DNA of 64,000 nucleotides, from positions 1,612,001 to 1,676,000 of the forward strand of contig CP087208.1 of NCBI GenBank assembly GCA_020912385.1, in the 5' to 3' direction. Within the stretch, counting starts at the first letter, position 1. Each line of letters begins with the position of its first letter. The DNA comes from Neofusicoccum parvum (lineage: Eukaryota > Ascomycota > Dothideomycetes > Botryosphaeriales > Botryosphaeriaceae). Position numbers and translations under genes: made by a program. This document shows, one piece after another, positions 22,111 to 35,025 of the stretch. Under the pieces are notes generated by a model. The model was given only the letters and a program-made list of their open reading frames with translations, was not told the DNA's origin and did not search any database.

Positions 22111-22923
22111 TTATTTATCGGCGAAATCGCTTGCCTGGAGGTTCCTCGTCATGCTCGGCAACCTGACAACAAGGCCGTCCAAGTCTTTGCTCATCTTGAC
22201 CTGGCAGCCCAACCGGCTGGTCTCGGTAAGGCCAAATGCAAGGTCCAGCATGTCATTTTCGTCGTCGTCAGGCTCCTCCATCCGGTCGTACATATCATTG
22301 TCGTCGACGATAATGTGGCAAGTACTACACGCGCAGGAGCCGCCGCATGCACCTGTGAGTAATTTTAAGTCAGCGCGCCTCCGTCGCATCGCATACGTCA
22401 ATTGGACCGCTTAGAAAGCGGCCAAACGACAGATCCGGCGGGGTTTAGTGTACCTTCCATCTCGATATCGTTGGCCTGGGCAATGTCCAGTAGGTTATCC
22501 CCGTCGGCGACCTCGAAGGTTTGTTCGTCGCCATCCTTATCGATGAACGTCACTTTGCGCCTACATGTGAAATGCCAAATCAGTCTCAATCCCGTTTCTC
22601 CTTCTGATCGCATCCTCCCCCCTCTGCATTCCGGAGGCTTACTCTTCGCCCGGCTTCGGAGTGTGGAGATGGCCGTGCTGTTGCGCCGGCGTGGTGGAGA
22701 ACTTCCTCCGCGACGGCGAGAACTGGGCGAGTGTGGGTAGTGTTGCAAATCCCTGCGTCCTATATGTCCGCGACAATTGGCCAGCGGGTCGGGCAGAAGT
22801 GGAAAGCGACGGCGCAGTCTGGATGAGTCTTCGCCATGACGTCTGCACGCGTGCAGCGGCCGGCCGAGCGCGGGGAGTGGAGGCGGCGAGGATCGAGCGC
22901 ACAGCGCAGGCGGCAGGCGGCAT
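22111..22923 (-). CDS. YAH1: Mitochondrial [2Fe-2S] ferredoxin, adrenodoxin type (Yah1-like)
   Basis: The model is complement(join(22111..22352,22454..22560,22643..22923)), 209 residues, with introns of 82 and 101 nt. The N-terminal 90 or so residues are Arg/Ser/Ala-rich without early acids and form a long mitochondrial presequence. The ferredoxin domain runs from RKVTFIDKDGDEQTFEV to the C-terminus. The cluster ligands are the cysteines in GACGGSCACSTC plus Cys in SRLGCQV, the C-x5-C-x2-C...C pattern of adrenodoxins. The yeast orthologue passes electrons for Fe-S cluster assembly and haem A/ubiquinone synthesis in the matrix. It shares a 197-bp divergent promoter with a Ugo1-like gene. Confidence 0.94.
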
Positions 22924-23120
22924 GGCTCAGGCTCCGGCTGCGGAAGTCGAGCGGAGGTGGGAAGGGCGATGGGGTGGGTTTGCACTCTGGGGCGGGCAGG
23001 CGGCGGAAGGCACAGAGAAGCGCGGATCGGCTTGGATTATTTCATTTGGTTCGGAGGACGGCGATTCGCTGGACGGTCAAGCTTTCTGCACGCAAGCCAC
23101 ACCACCAAGCACATCCCGTC
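22924..23120. promoter_or_regulatory. Short bidirectional promoter, ferredoxin / Ugo1-like
   Basis: 197 bp between start codons of two nuclear genes for mitochondrial proteins. The left half is GC-rich and the right half contains AT-richer sequence around 23035-23050. No TATA box is obvious. Confidence 0.6.
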
Positions 23121-24887
23121 ATGCTTTCCGCCGACGACTCCATCCACGGCCACCACTCTCTCTCGCCCCTCATGGCCACCTCGCGTGACCAGCCCAACCC
23201 GCTGCGGCCCTACTACATACCGCCTTCCATCGGCCTGCCCAGCGATCCTGTTCCCAATGCCGCCCCGCGCGCGTCGCCGTCCGCGAAGCCGTCCGCGTCA
23301 CCACCAAAGCCCAGCTTCGGCTCGCAGGCCCGCGACATCCTGAGCGACCTCGACTATGGCGTTGACCTGAGCCTTGGCGATGGCAGCCCTACCGTTGCCG
23401 AGATGGCCAAGAAGCTGCTCGACCAGGCCGTGTGGAACTACACCTCAGTGCTCTTCGCACAGCCCTTCGAGGTCGCGAAGACGGTGCTGCAGCTGCACTC
23501 GCCCGCCCAGTCCGACGAGCAGCGAAACCAGCTGGACCCCGAGGATGCGAGGCGACGCGCAGCCGCCGCAGCCCGAGCCCGCTACGACGAGGTTTGTCTC
23601 TTTGCATGCGACCTCTTTCCTTGTTTGGACCCTTTGCTCATCGCAAACAACAGTATCTCTCCGACTCCGACTCCGCCGACGACTCTCCCTCGTACTTTTC
23701 CTCCGCTGCTCCCCGTTCTAACTTTTCAACAACATCGCAATCCGACTCACGTTCCTCGCGGCGCCGTCCTTCCTCTCGCGCTGCCCCGCCGAGACCACCA
23801 CCCCTCACGCATCCATACAAGCTCGACCTAAAGCGCTCCGATTCTCTGCTAGAGGTTCTCTCTCAGCTGTGGACCAAAGAAGGAGCTTGGGGGGTATGGA
23901 AGGGCACAAACTCGACCTTTGTGTACAATTTCCTGCTCAAGACCATTGAGACCTGGATGAGGAGTTTGCTATCCGCGCTTCTCAATGTGCCTGACCCAGG
24001 CCTGTTGGGTGGCTACGGCGTGGGTGGAGGAGGTCTGGATGTGGTGGACAGCCCGAATCCGATGACGAGCCTAGCCGTGGCAGTCGCCGCAGCTGGCATC
24101 ACAGGCCTCGTGCTCGCCCCACTTGACATGGTCCGCACGCGGTAAGCTACCAACAACCTTCTATTTGAGACGATCTATATCACTGACATTTCGTAGCCTT
24201 CTTGTGACGCCATACACCGCCACACCCCGCGCCATTCTCCCCAACCTCCGCTCTCTACCCACTTTCACCGTCCCGTCGCCCCTCCTCCCCATCACGCTCC
24301 TGCACTCCACAATCCCAACCTTCATCTCCGCCTCCACCCCGCTCTTCCTCCGCTCTTCCCTCCACATCGACCCTGTTCTCACCCCCGCCACATACTCAGT
24401 CTGCACCTTCCTCTCCTCCGCCACTGAGCTATTTATCAAGCTCCCCCTGGAGACCGTCCTCCGCCGCGGCCAAGTCGCCGTCCTCACCGACCACGCTCGC
24501 CGCCAGCAAGACTTCTCCGCCCACACCTCATTCCGCTCCTCGTCATCCTCGCGGCGGTCTCGCTCGGGCAGCCCTTCAAAACGCTCCTCCTCACAAGTTC
24601 CACCCGACCCGGAGCCTGTCCCCGCGGTTGTCGACGTTGGTCCCTACCGTGGTGTGCTCGGCACCATGTGGTTCATCGTGCGCGAGGAGGGCAGTACCGG
24701 GCCTGCACCTGGCGCGGCGCCCATCGCGCGCAAGACGGCGGCTGGCGTGGTACGGTACCAGCAGCAGAAGGCGAACAAGGGCCAGGGCGTGCCCGGTCTG
24801 GTGCGTGGCTGGAGAGTGGGTTTCTGGGGCCTCGTGGGTGTGTGGGGTGCTGCAATGCTAGGAGGATCTGGCGGAGGAGAGTTCTGA
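23121..24887 (+). CDS. UGO1: Ugo1-like mitochondrial carrier-fold protein
   Basis: The model is join(23121..23591,23654..24141,24197..24887), 549 residues, with introns of 62 and 55 nt. Three carrier-type signatures are visible: AQPFEVAKTVLQ (about residue 115), APLDMVRTR (about residue 315, cut by intron 2) and KLPLETVLRRGQV, with hydrophobic segments between. The first 100 residues are Pro/Ser-rich, and an acidic Ser-rich insert opens exon 2. This long, degenerate carrier matches fungal Ugo1, an outer-membrane protein that links the fusion GTPases Fzo1 and Mgm1, better than a metabolite carrier. Yeast Ugo1 is poorly conserved, so the name rests on architecture. Confidence 0.72.
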
Positions 24888-26398
24888 TAGGAAGTACGGA
24901 TTGGAGATTCCAATGAAAGATAGGAGTGATGGGTTGGACAGCTCGCGAAGAGCAGGAACAAATTTGACGATTACCGGGAAAGACGAGAGGTAGCTTTTTT
25001 TTTGATATCCCCCCCTCCAATTACTCCCCGCTAGCTGTACTATTTACGACGGAATGCAGGGGAAGGAAATGTGGCGCAAGTGCAATATCTTTCTTTTGCA
25101 TGCGGGAGTTATGTTTGCAGGGCAGTGTATAGACGGTGATTGGTTGACATGTCCCAGGCTGGGGACTGGGATGGCGGAGAACGGGAGTTTTCTTGTCCCT
25201 GATAATTCTTCACGATGCATGTACGTCTGTATGCTTGCCCGCCGCGGCGGCGAATGTTGTAGATATCCGACACTCAACTCTTTATTTTTTTTCTGCTTTC
25301 CAAGCACCGAAAAATACCAGGACAATCCAAGGACGATGGGAACTGCGACGCACACATGACCTTCTTCGAAACAGATAACGCATCGTTCAGGGATTGGAGT
25401 TTCCTCGGCTGAAGACAACTCATGGTGTTTGTAAACGCGGAACCACGGCAGCGGGAGAGCGGGGTTTGCGCCAAAGTTCGGAGGCGTTCAGGCCTGGGCG
25501 TGGCCATTGGCAGCAGCCAGGCAAAATTCCCGAGATGCCAGTTGCAGCTTGATGGAGGCAGATCGGCGGGCGGTGGACAGTCGCGAGTGGCTCCTCCTAT
25601 TCCATCTGCCCCCGCAGCCCGCGGATTTGCCATGACGTGGTCGGTTCGCGAGGCAGGCAAGAACCATTGCGCACGGGGAGTTGAGCCTCCGTCGGGGCAC
25701 AAGACGCAGAGAATAGTGCGCCATGCTATCCTGACGGATGCGTCGACTGGCCACGCGATTTGGCCTTCTGGCTGCCCCGCGCCGGGGATGTGCCATGAGT
25801 GGGTGCTGCGGAATGGCGTCGGTGCCGACGAACGAATGGCGTTGTGGGTGAAGTGAAGAGCAGCACCAAGCAAGATCGCGCAGCTCGCCATCAGCCGCTG
25901 CCGCGACACACACAACCCCAAGCCCCACGAGCCTGTGTTTTGAAGTGCACCGCCGCCTCCTTTAACCTCCGGCCTGCGCGCGCTCCGCTCCGAAAGTCCC
26001 ATCTGCCCCATCTCACCGCCACAGCCGGACCCTTGGCCGCTTGATCGACGACGTCCCGCGGCTCACTAGTTAGGCGGTCGCCTGCAAGTCAACCAGCAGC
26101 AGCAGCCGTCCAGCCTTCGCCCTCGCTCCTCCCTCGCCCTCAGCCCTACACCCGTCACCAACCTCACCCCTCGAGAGCGCGCCCGCCCTACCCGTAGCTC
26201 GACAGCGGCTGCCGCGAAACATCGTATTCGCTATCTACCTTCCGCCCTCCTGACAGACGCCCCCACGAGCCCAAAAGCCGTCGCCCGCAAAAAGTACCTC
26301 CACACCCATCGCCGCCACCCGGGGCTAGCTCCCCTCTCCTCCCTCGACCTGCACCCATCGCTCCTTCTTCCCTTCAGCATCTCGAGCCCGCAGTCACC
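24888..26398. other. Intergenic region and calcineurin A leader
   Basis: About 1.5 kb. The last 330 bp (26070-26398) are pyrimidine-rich with CAGCAGCAGCAG at about 26094, and look like a long 5' leader of the calcineurin gene. Upstream frames on both strands lack domain similarity. Confidence 0.55.
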
Positions 26399-28406
<2,008 letters not shown>

Positions 28407-28766
28407 GATACCCGGCAGTAGAAGAGGTAATCCTTTGTTGATTGGGACCATAGCGAGGGCATCAAAGAGGTTGGAAAGTCGGGGGGGAAAGCTGGAAGCG
28501 GGAGCAAGATGGCGCGCACATGGAGGCGCTCCCTCAGCTCATAGTCGTTAAACACTGCGAAACCGTACTTGATGATGATGACCGAGTACTGCAAACACAC
28601 AAGACAAAATGCACTGTAATATATTTATGCGCGGCTGCGGCACATGGGCGGGCGTGAAAGGCTTGGCGGCATGACGAAATGCACAGGCACCGCGACTCGA
28701 CTTGCGAAGCGGAGCTTTGAACTTCTGCATCTCACCCAGGCTCCGCACCAGCGCCCTGCGCACCCA
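28407..28766. other. Intergenic region, calcineurin A / Mmc1-like
   Basis: 360 bp between two plus-strand genes. It serves as 3' UTR of one and promoter of the other. No further feature is seen. Confidence 0.55.
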
Positions 28767-30896
28767 ATGCCTCCACGGATCGGCCCCGTAGCGAGGCTCT
28801 CCACCGCGCTGCGGTCGCGTTCGAAACCCGGCCTTTTCTTCTGCCCGTCCTGCTCGCTATGGCGCCTCGATAGCCGCCCACCGACGCACGCCGCGACACG
28901 CCCGCTCCACGCGCCGCGCTTCTTTTCCGCCGCCCGCCGTCGCCCTGCCGCAACGCTTGCCTCGCGGACCGCTATCAATGCCCCGCTGGACGTGCCGCCG
29001 CGGCTCAAGGAGCTGTACCAGGCATTGGACACCCTGAAGAGCGACGCCGCCAGCTACGTGAACCTGAGCAGACTGCAGCTGGCGCTGAGGGGGCTGGAGA
29101 CCGAGGACCCCGTCGTGAGGGTGGCCGGTGGGTATCCTGATTCGGCTTGGGACACACTCGTGGAGACATGCTGATTGGATGCGCGGCGGGTAGTTCTGGG
29201 CCTGGGCGACCAGGCATCGGCGAAGCGGCTCGCCAGACTTCTGCTCGCAGACCCGCTCGCCGACAAAGGAAGTTGGGAAGAGGCGCTCGAGGAGCGCGAG
29301 GCCGACAATGGACAGGCTGTTCTGCTGCGGTATGGCCGTTCTGCAGCCTTCGAATGCTGTGTCTGCTGACATGGCTCCAGATACGGCGACGATGCTGATG
29401 TGCACCCGCACAACCCTCTCCTCCGCACAATCTCTGCCCCGTCAAGGACATTGCAGAAGCACAACATTGAGATACTGATCTCGTCGCTGAACGCCAACAT
29501 TTCGGGGCCTATAACGCCCACCAGCGCGGAGAAGCCGAGAGATGCCATCCTCGTGCCGACCCTGCAAACTCCCACGTCGGCAACTGGCCGGCTGACCATG
29601 GTCACTTACCCCGTCCACAGGGCCATCGTGTTCGGTGATGGCGTCAAGAGCTGCGTGGGATACGGACGGTTCACCGCGGCGCAATCAGAGCAGGACTTGC
29701 CGCCGGAGACCGTCAAAGTCGCAATGGGCATTCCGGCGCCGAGCACCGAGATGGAACAGAAGGCGTCGGATCGATACGTCGCAATCGACGTGGACCTGGG
29801 CACCGAGGCGCTAGAAAAGATCCGGGAGTCCATAGCAAACTCGATTATCTACGAGCGAGGTTGGTTTAGGAGCGGAATGCCGACTTTGACAGCCTGGCTC
29901 GCACACGGCTCGACCAGTGAAGGGTCGGAGATCAAACCCGCCGTCAAAGATCTGATCGAATCCCTGCTATCCGACGCGGACGAGAGCATCACACTCGAAG
30001 ACAGCCAGCGCCTGCAGGAGCTCCTAGCCTCCTCAATCCCCGAATCGACCAAAGCCGCCATCCTCTCCTCCCTCGCCGTCTGGGCTGAGCACGCACACAC
30101 GGAGCTCCGCGACCAGCTCGACATCGCCTTCGCCAGCAAGTCCTGGCGCAAGCTCGCGTGGTGGAAGCTGTTCTGGCGCGTCGACGACGTGGGCATGATC
30201 GTGTCAGAGCTGCTGGAGCGCCGCTGGCTCCCGGCGGCCGAGAAGGACATCATCTGGGTCGCCGGCCGCATCGAGCAAGCCGGCTTCTTCGCCCTCGACC
30301 CGGACGCCGCCAACCTTCCCGAACGCGCCAGCCTGGCCGCCGCCCCGGCCGCGCAAGCCGCCCGGCTCGGCGACATCCCTGACGCCCCCAGCCCTCGGCT
30401 GCTGAGGAAGCAGGCCGCGGCCGCCAGGGAGGCCGACGAGGCCGCCGCCGTCGCCGCGCTTCCCGCGCCCAAGCCCTGGCCCCAGCAGATCCCGATGGCC
30501 CGCGCTCACCTGCAGGGCGCGTCCGTCCCGCCGCTCGAGGCCCTGGCCCAGCGCCTCGTCGTGCAGACGCTGTCGACCGTCTCGGCCACGTCGGCGCTCT
30601 CGGGGCTGCTGTACGTCTCGGCCTCGGCGGGCGCGTTCGAGGCGGGCGCGGTCGCGGCGCTGGGCGCGGCGTGGTGCCTGCGGCGCATGCAGAACGCGTG
30701 GGAGGGCGCGAGGACGAAGTGGGCGGGCGAGGTGAGGGAGGAGGGGAGGAGGGCGCTCAAGGAGACGGAGGAGGCGGTCAGGGAGGTGGTGAGGGTGAGG
30801 GGCGGGGTGGAGAGGGACGTTGTGGGGGTGGAGGAGAGGAGGGTTGCGAGGGAGGCGGTGGGGAGGGCGAGGGGGGCTTTGGAGAAGAGGGGTTAG
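28767..30896 (+). CDS. Mmc1-like mitochondrial protein (degenerate dynamin-type)
   Basis: The model is join(28767..29127,29194..29329,29381..30896), 670 residues, with introns of 66 and 51 nt. Residues 1 to about 65 are Arg/Ser/Ala-rich, with no acid before about residue 35, and fit a mitochondrial presequence. A conserved block LETEDPVVRVAVLGLGDQ spans the first splice junction, with GLGDQASAK where a P-loop would be expected but without GKS/T. The middle contains SWRKLAWWKLFWRVDDVG. A hydrophobic pair of segments follows (STVSATSALSGLLYVSAS and AGAVAALGAAWCL), then a charged coiled-coil C-terminus. The whole resembles fungal Mmc1 proteins with a dynamin-like fold; the function is poorly known. 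Confidence 0.7.
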
Positions 30897-32748
30897 ATGG
30901 GAAGGGGAGAGGAGTGGTTGTATATCCTGTATTCTGTATGTGGAAAAGGGCTACGGTGGAGGGAATCAGATGGGCAATAATTTTTTCTTTTCTCGTCGCA
31001 CATCGCACTTCTGTACACTACGGGCGTCGTGGCGATGTCGTCGCGGAGAGCGTTGAAGTTGGTGGCGGTCCTATCCGCACACCCCGAGCTGTCCTACAGG
31101 TTTTTTATTCCACGCATGCTGCCGTGTATATGGTTAACGCTCAATCGCAATTGAGGACATGATACAATAGAACACAAGAGAGCTTGTTGCGATATCTATA
31201 AATATCGCGATAATTGGAAACTGTTTTCCCGCATACAAGAATTGCTCGGGGTATCCGCACCGAAATCGATTGATTGCAGGCCATTGCGAGAATCAAAGCT
31301 AGCAGCTCTAAGGTGAGCAGCATTGCATGCGAAAAAGATGCAAGACATCGACCTGCCGCGGTTTCTCTTGTGGTGCTGGCGAATTAAGGTTGACTGGGGG
31401 GCGGAGCAGAGCCGAGCCAAACCCTGGTACGTCATTGCCAACGCCCTGCATGAGTTTGCCCGGGGGCCCCTCTTCATCCATTGCTCCTCACGCATCCTAT
31501 CCAGCCCGGTCGCCATCCAGCAAGCAGGTCCTGTTCCTGCTGGCACGTGGCAGGCTAGAACCAGCGCAGATCGTGCGCGGATGATCAACGGCGGGGGTTG
31601 CTCGGGCCCCCCTGCCGATTGATCGAACGGTCAGCGCCACCAGCCCGCCGCCCTAGTCCCTCCCTTACCTCATCTCGCCGTCTTCTGGACAGCTCGAACG
31701 TCCCGGGGAAGCCTTTTAGAGCTATCTCAGATAGCTCTCTGTCTGGTGCCAGCCCGGGAAGTCTTTGACAGGAATTCGCAACCCACCATTCCCTCCCTCT
31801 TCCTCTCCTTCCATTCCCGGATGCCTTGGATAGTTGATTGAAGGGGAGATGAGGTGGCTTCTTTCTTCTTTCTTCTTCCCTCTTTTCCGATTCGGTGCCT
31901 TTGCTACCACTCTGCGCAAGGTCATTATTGTGAAGAGACCACCGAGGCAACCACGCATAATAGACCAACCCACGACTGACCCTCCATATAGCTCGTGATT
32001 TCTCCAGCAGCGTCGACTACATACTGCATACCCCAACAAGCCGCCGCGGACAGGACTTATCACGCTTATATCCAGCTTTGTTGACCCAACTCATTTGTAG
32101 AAGATAATTTTCGTAGTTGTTTGTTTCTGTTTTGTCTTTTACAGTTGAAAATAAAAGGCGCAATAAAAAGTCTATGTACAATCCAAGCCCCATCCAATCC
32201 CAATTTAAAACCTCTCAAATCATCTCTCAACCCAATCTGTGTTCTTCGCGTACCGTGATACAGGCTAGATGAAAGACAGTGACTAAGAAGAAATACAGAA
32301 CCCTCTCCATGCAAAATGCTCGCTCTCGCTAATGATGATCCGTGTGTGCAATGGTGGTGGTGGTATACAGCAGCAAGAGAGCAAAACATTCATCGTCGTG
32401 GGTCTTCGTTACTTGCCGAACCTGACAGAGACAGACAAGAAGAGTAAAGTCGTCGACAGCGAACGTGCGAATGCTTTAGGTACCTGGAAGCGACTGAGGC
32501 TGTGGGGATCAAAGAAACGCCGGACTAAAAAGGACAAACCCGCCGCTATGCAAAAATTGAAAGTAAGAATGAACCCTCCCATCCGAAAGATGACCAAATC
32601 CTTACAGGTATACAGAAAAACCTGGACTAATAATAGAAATTAACTTTTTTTTCGACTCAAAAGCCACCCCCTTGTTGATATTCACATTGAAGAGAAGAAG
32701 AAAAATTGGGTATAGTATCCGCGATGACCAAGACTCAAGAGCGTGTGC
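30897..32748. other. Convergent intergenic region, 1.85 kb
   Basis: AT-richer than the flanking genes, with T-rich and A-rich runs near 32090-32170 and 32645. Both flanking genes end here. Short frames are unsupported, and I see no transposon ends or RNA gene. Confidence 0.5.
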
Positions 32749-35025
32749 TCAAGTCCTAGCCCACTTGGCGGCCAGACCTTCGGTCCACCGCCCGTACAAG
32801 ACGTCTGCCAGAACGCCTGTGTGCTCCATGCCGGGCTTGATGTAGCCGGGGAGCTTCTTCTCGTCGATGTTGCCAGAACCACTGCGCTCGCCACCGGCAC
32901 TGCTGCCGTTGCTGCTGCTATGGTCGCTGCCTGCGTTGCTGACTGCGCTCTGGCGACGGCGCTGATGGGACTTGAGGTGCGGGTTGTTCTGAGCCATGAT
33001 GAGCTTGTTGCCGTTGCCATGCTTTGCTGGCGAGGTGGGAGATGAGTGTGCGTTTTCCGAGTAGAAGGGGTCATTGCTCTTGTTGGATGTGGAAGTGGGC
33101 GACAGAACAGCCGGAGCAGGGTTCTTGGCAGGGATGATGGGTGTGCTGGGCATGCCAGAGGGACCAACGCCAAGTGCGGCGGCAAGTTTCGGGTCGGCCT
33201 GGATCCTGTCGACAATGTTGCGCAGCAGTAGGAATTCACCCTCCGGATCAACTCTGTCAAGAGCAGCCCAAGCCTGTGCGGCCTTTGCCAGTGCGTCTCG
33301 CTTCTGCTGAGAGCCGGTCTGAGCATGTGTCTCCTGGAAAGCGCCGTCGATAGCCTTTACATAGGCACGACGCCCCATGAGCGATTCCTTTGTCAGCCGG
33401 GATACTGTGCCCATGTTACCGTTGGTGAGAGGCGGGGTGTTTTCATTCTGCACTTCGGGGATCAGCGTATCGGCTGAGGAAAAGGAAGCATTGATGTTTG
33501 CCGGCCGAGATGGGACTGGAGGGACCTCTTCTGGGTGCATTTCAAGTCCAGCTGAAGAAACGCGGCGGAACTGGCGCGCCGTCGAATTTCCATTTCCAAA
33601 GGACATATCAACGCCAAGAGGTTCCCGAGCTCCGCTGACCCGACGAGCAGTTGAAACCGTGGATCCTTGGTTGAAGCCAGCATTCGAATGGCGCGAAGAT
33701 GGTCGCTTGGTAGCCGTTTTGTAGCCGCTGGATCCGTTGGATGGTGCAGATGTCCCGAGAGGAGTGGAATTAAGATCCATCTTCTCCATGAGCTCTTCAG
33801 GATATTCCACCTTCGAAGGAGCGCGCTTCCTCTGTGGCTTCGCGGGCTTGACAGTGTCAAACACCCACTCATCATCCTCTTCGTCGCGGAGAGTAGAGGG
33901 AGAAATGTTACGCCTAGATTCGGTTGTGAGCAGATTACCTCGATAGAAAATTTATTGGATACACACATTGTCTCTTCGTAATACTTGGGATGCGAAGGCC
34001 TAGTATTTCCCGCATCGTACATCTGCCTCCGCTCGATGAGTTCTCGCAGGGCTTCGACCTTCCCGGCACGTTGGATCCACTTGTGCTTCAGGAGCTCCTT
34101 GGCGGTGGGTCTTCGGTCGGGGTCCTTGATCAAACATGAGGCCACAAAGTCCTTGTACTCCTTGGTGTACTCGCCCTCCAGACGCGGGGCAGGTGCCTTG
34201 GGAATGTGGAAGAGGACCTTCATGGGATGCGTTTCGGCATGCGGCGGTTCCCCCTTGGCCAGCTCCATCGCAGTAATGCCCAACGACCAGATATCGGCCT
34301 TGAAATCGTAGCCCATCTCTTGAATAACCTCGGGTGCCATCCAGTACGGAGTTCCAACGAAGGTCATGCGTTGGGATTTGATATTGGTCAGCTGCGCAGC
34401 GACACCGAAGTCGGCAATCTTGACCTTTCCGGACTGCGAGAGGAGAACGTTGGCGGCCTTGATGTCGCGGTGGATCTTGCCAGACTGGTGAAGATAGTCG
34501 AGACCCAGGAGCAGCTCGCGGCAGATGACGGCAGTGTGGGCTTCGCTAAAGGGACCGGGCTTCATCTGTCGGATCGTTAGAAGTCTTCTTCTTCTCCCGT
34601 GATGTAGTGTGTCCTTACAAGATCCAGGCATGAGCCGCCGCCCAGGTACTCCATGACGATCCATAGCTTGACGCCGCGCACGAAGCTCGTCTTGTACTGG
34701 GTGACGAAGGGGCTGGCGCAGGTGCTCAGCAGGGCAATCTCCTGCTGGATTTCGCGGATGTCGTCGTCGCTGCCCTCAAGGTCGATCTGCAAGGCTGAGG
34801 TCAGCGTGTGCTCGGGAAGTTTGGATTGCGGCACAGCGCCGGAACGGTGGACGCACATGCTTGATGGCGACGATGTCGCCGGTCGACTTCTCGATGGCCT
34901 TGTACACGACACCGAAGCTGCCGCCTGCGGAGCGAGGGTCAGTAATTGCGATTCGGGGGCGGAAAGGGCAGCGGGTACGTACTGCCGAGCTCCTCGAGCA
35001 CCTGGTAGTTGTCGGCGTCCTGCAT
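32749..35025 (-). CDS. Ste20-family protein kinase, germinal-centre kinase type (Nak1/Kic1/MST-like)
   Basis: The model is complement(join(32749..33913,33967..34565,34619..34786,34857..34924,34983..35025)), 680 residues, with four introns of 53-70 nt. The kinase domain spans about residues 8-260: [11 protein letters not shown] glycine loop (14-24), catalytic Lys36 in [16 protein letters not shown] (125-135), DFGVA, and the activation-loop block [26 protein letters not shown] given here in part as [13 protein letters not shown]. The Ste20 GCK-III group acts in the morphogenesis (MOR/RAM) or septation networks upstream of NDR kinases. The C-terminal 390 residues are Ser/Pro-rich, with a helical block ([19 protein letters not shown]) and a conserved end ([14 protein letters not shown]). 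Confidence 0.92.

Noticed and set aside
25044..25418. Minus-strand 124-codon frame starting with a Cys-containing MSSAEETPIPERCVIC
   Set aside because: The N-terminus looks tempting as a zinc-type motif, but the rest is uninformative, with no second Cys pair or splice support.
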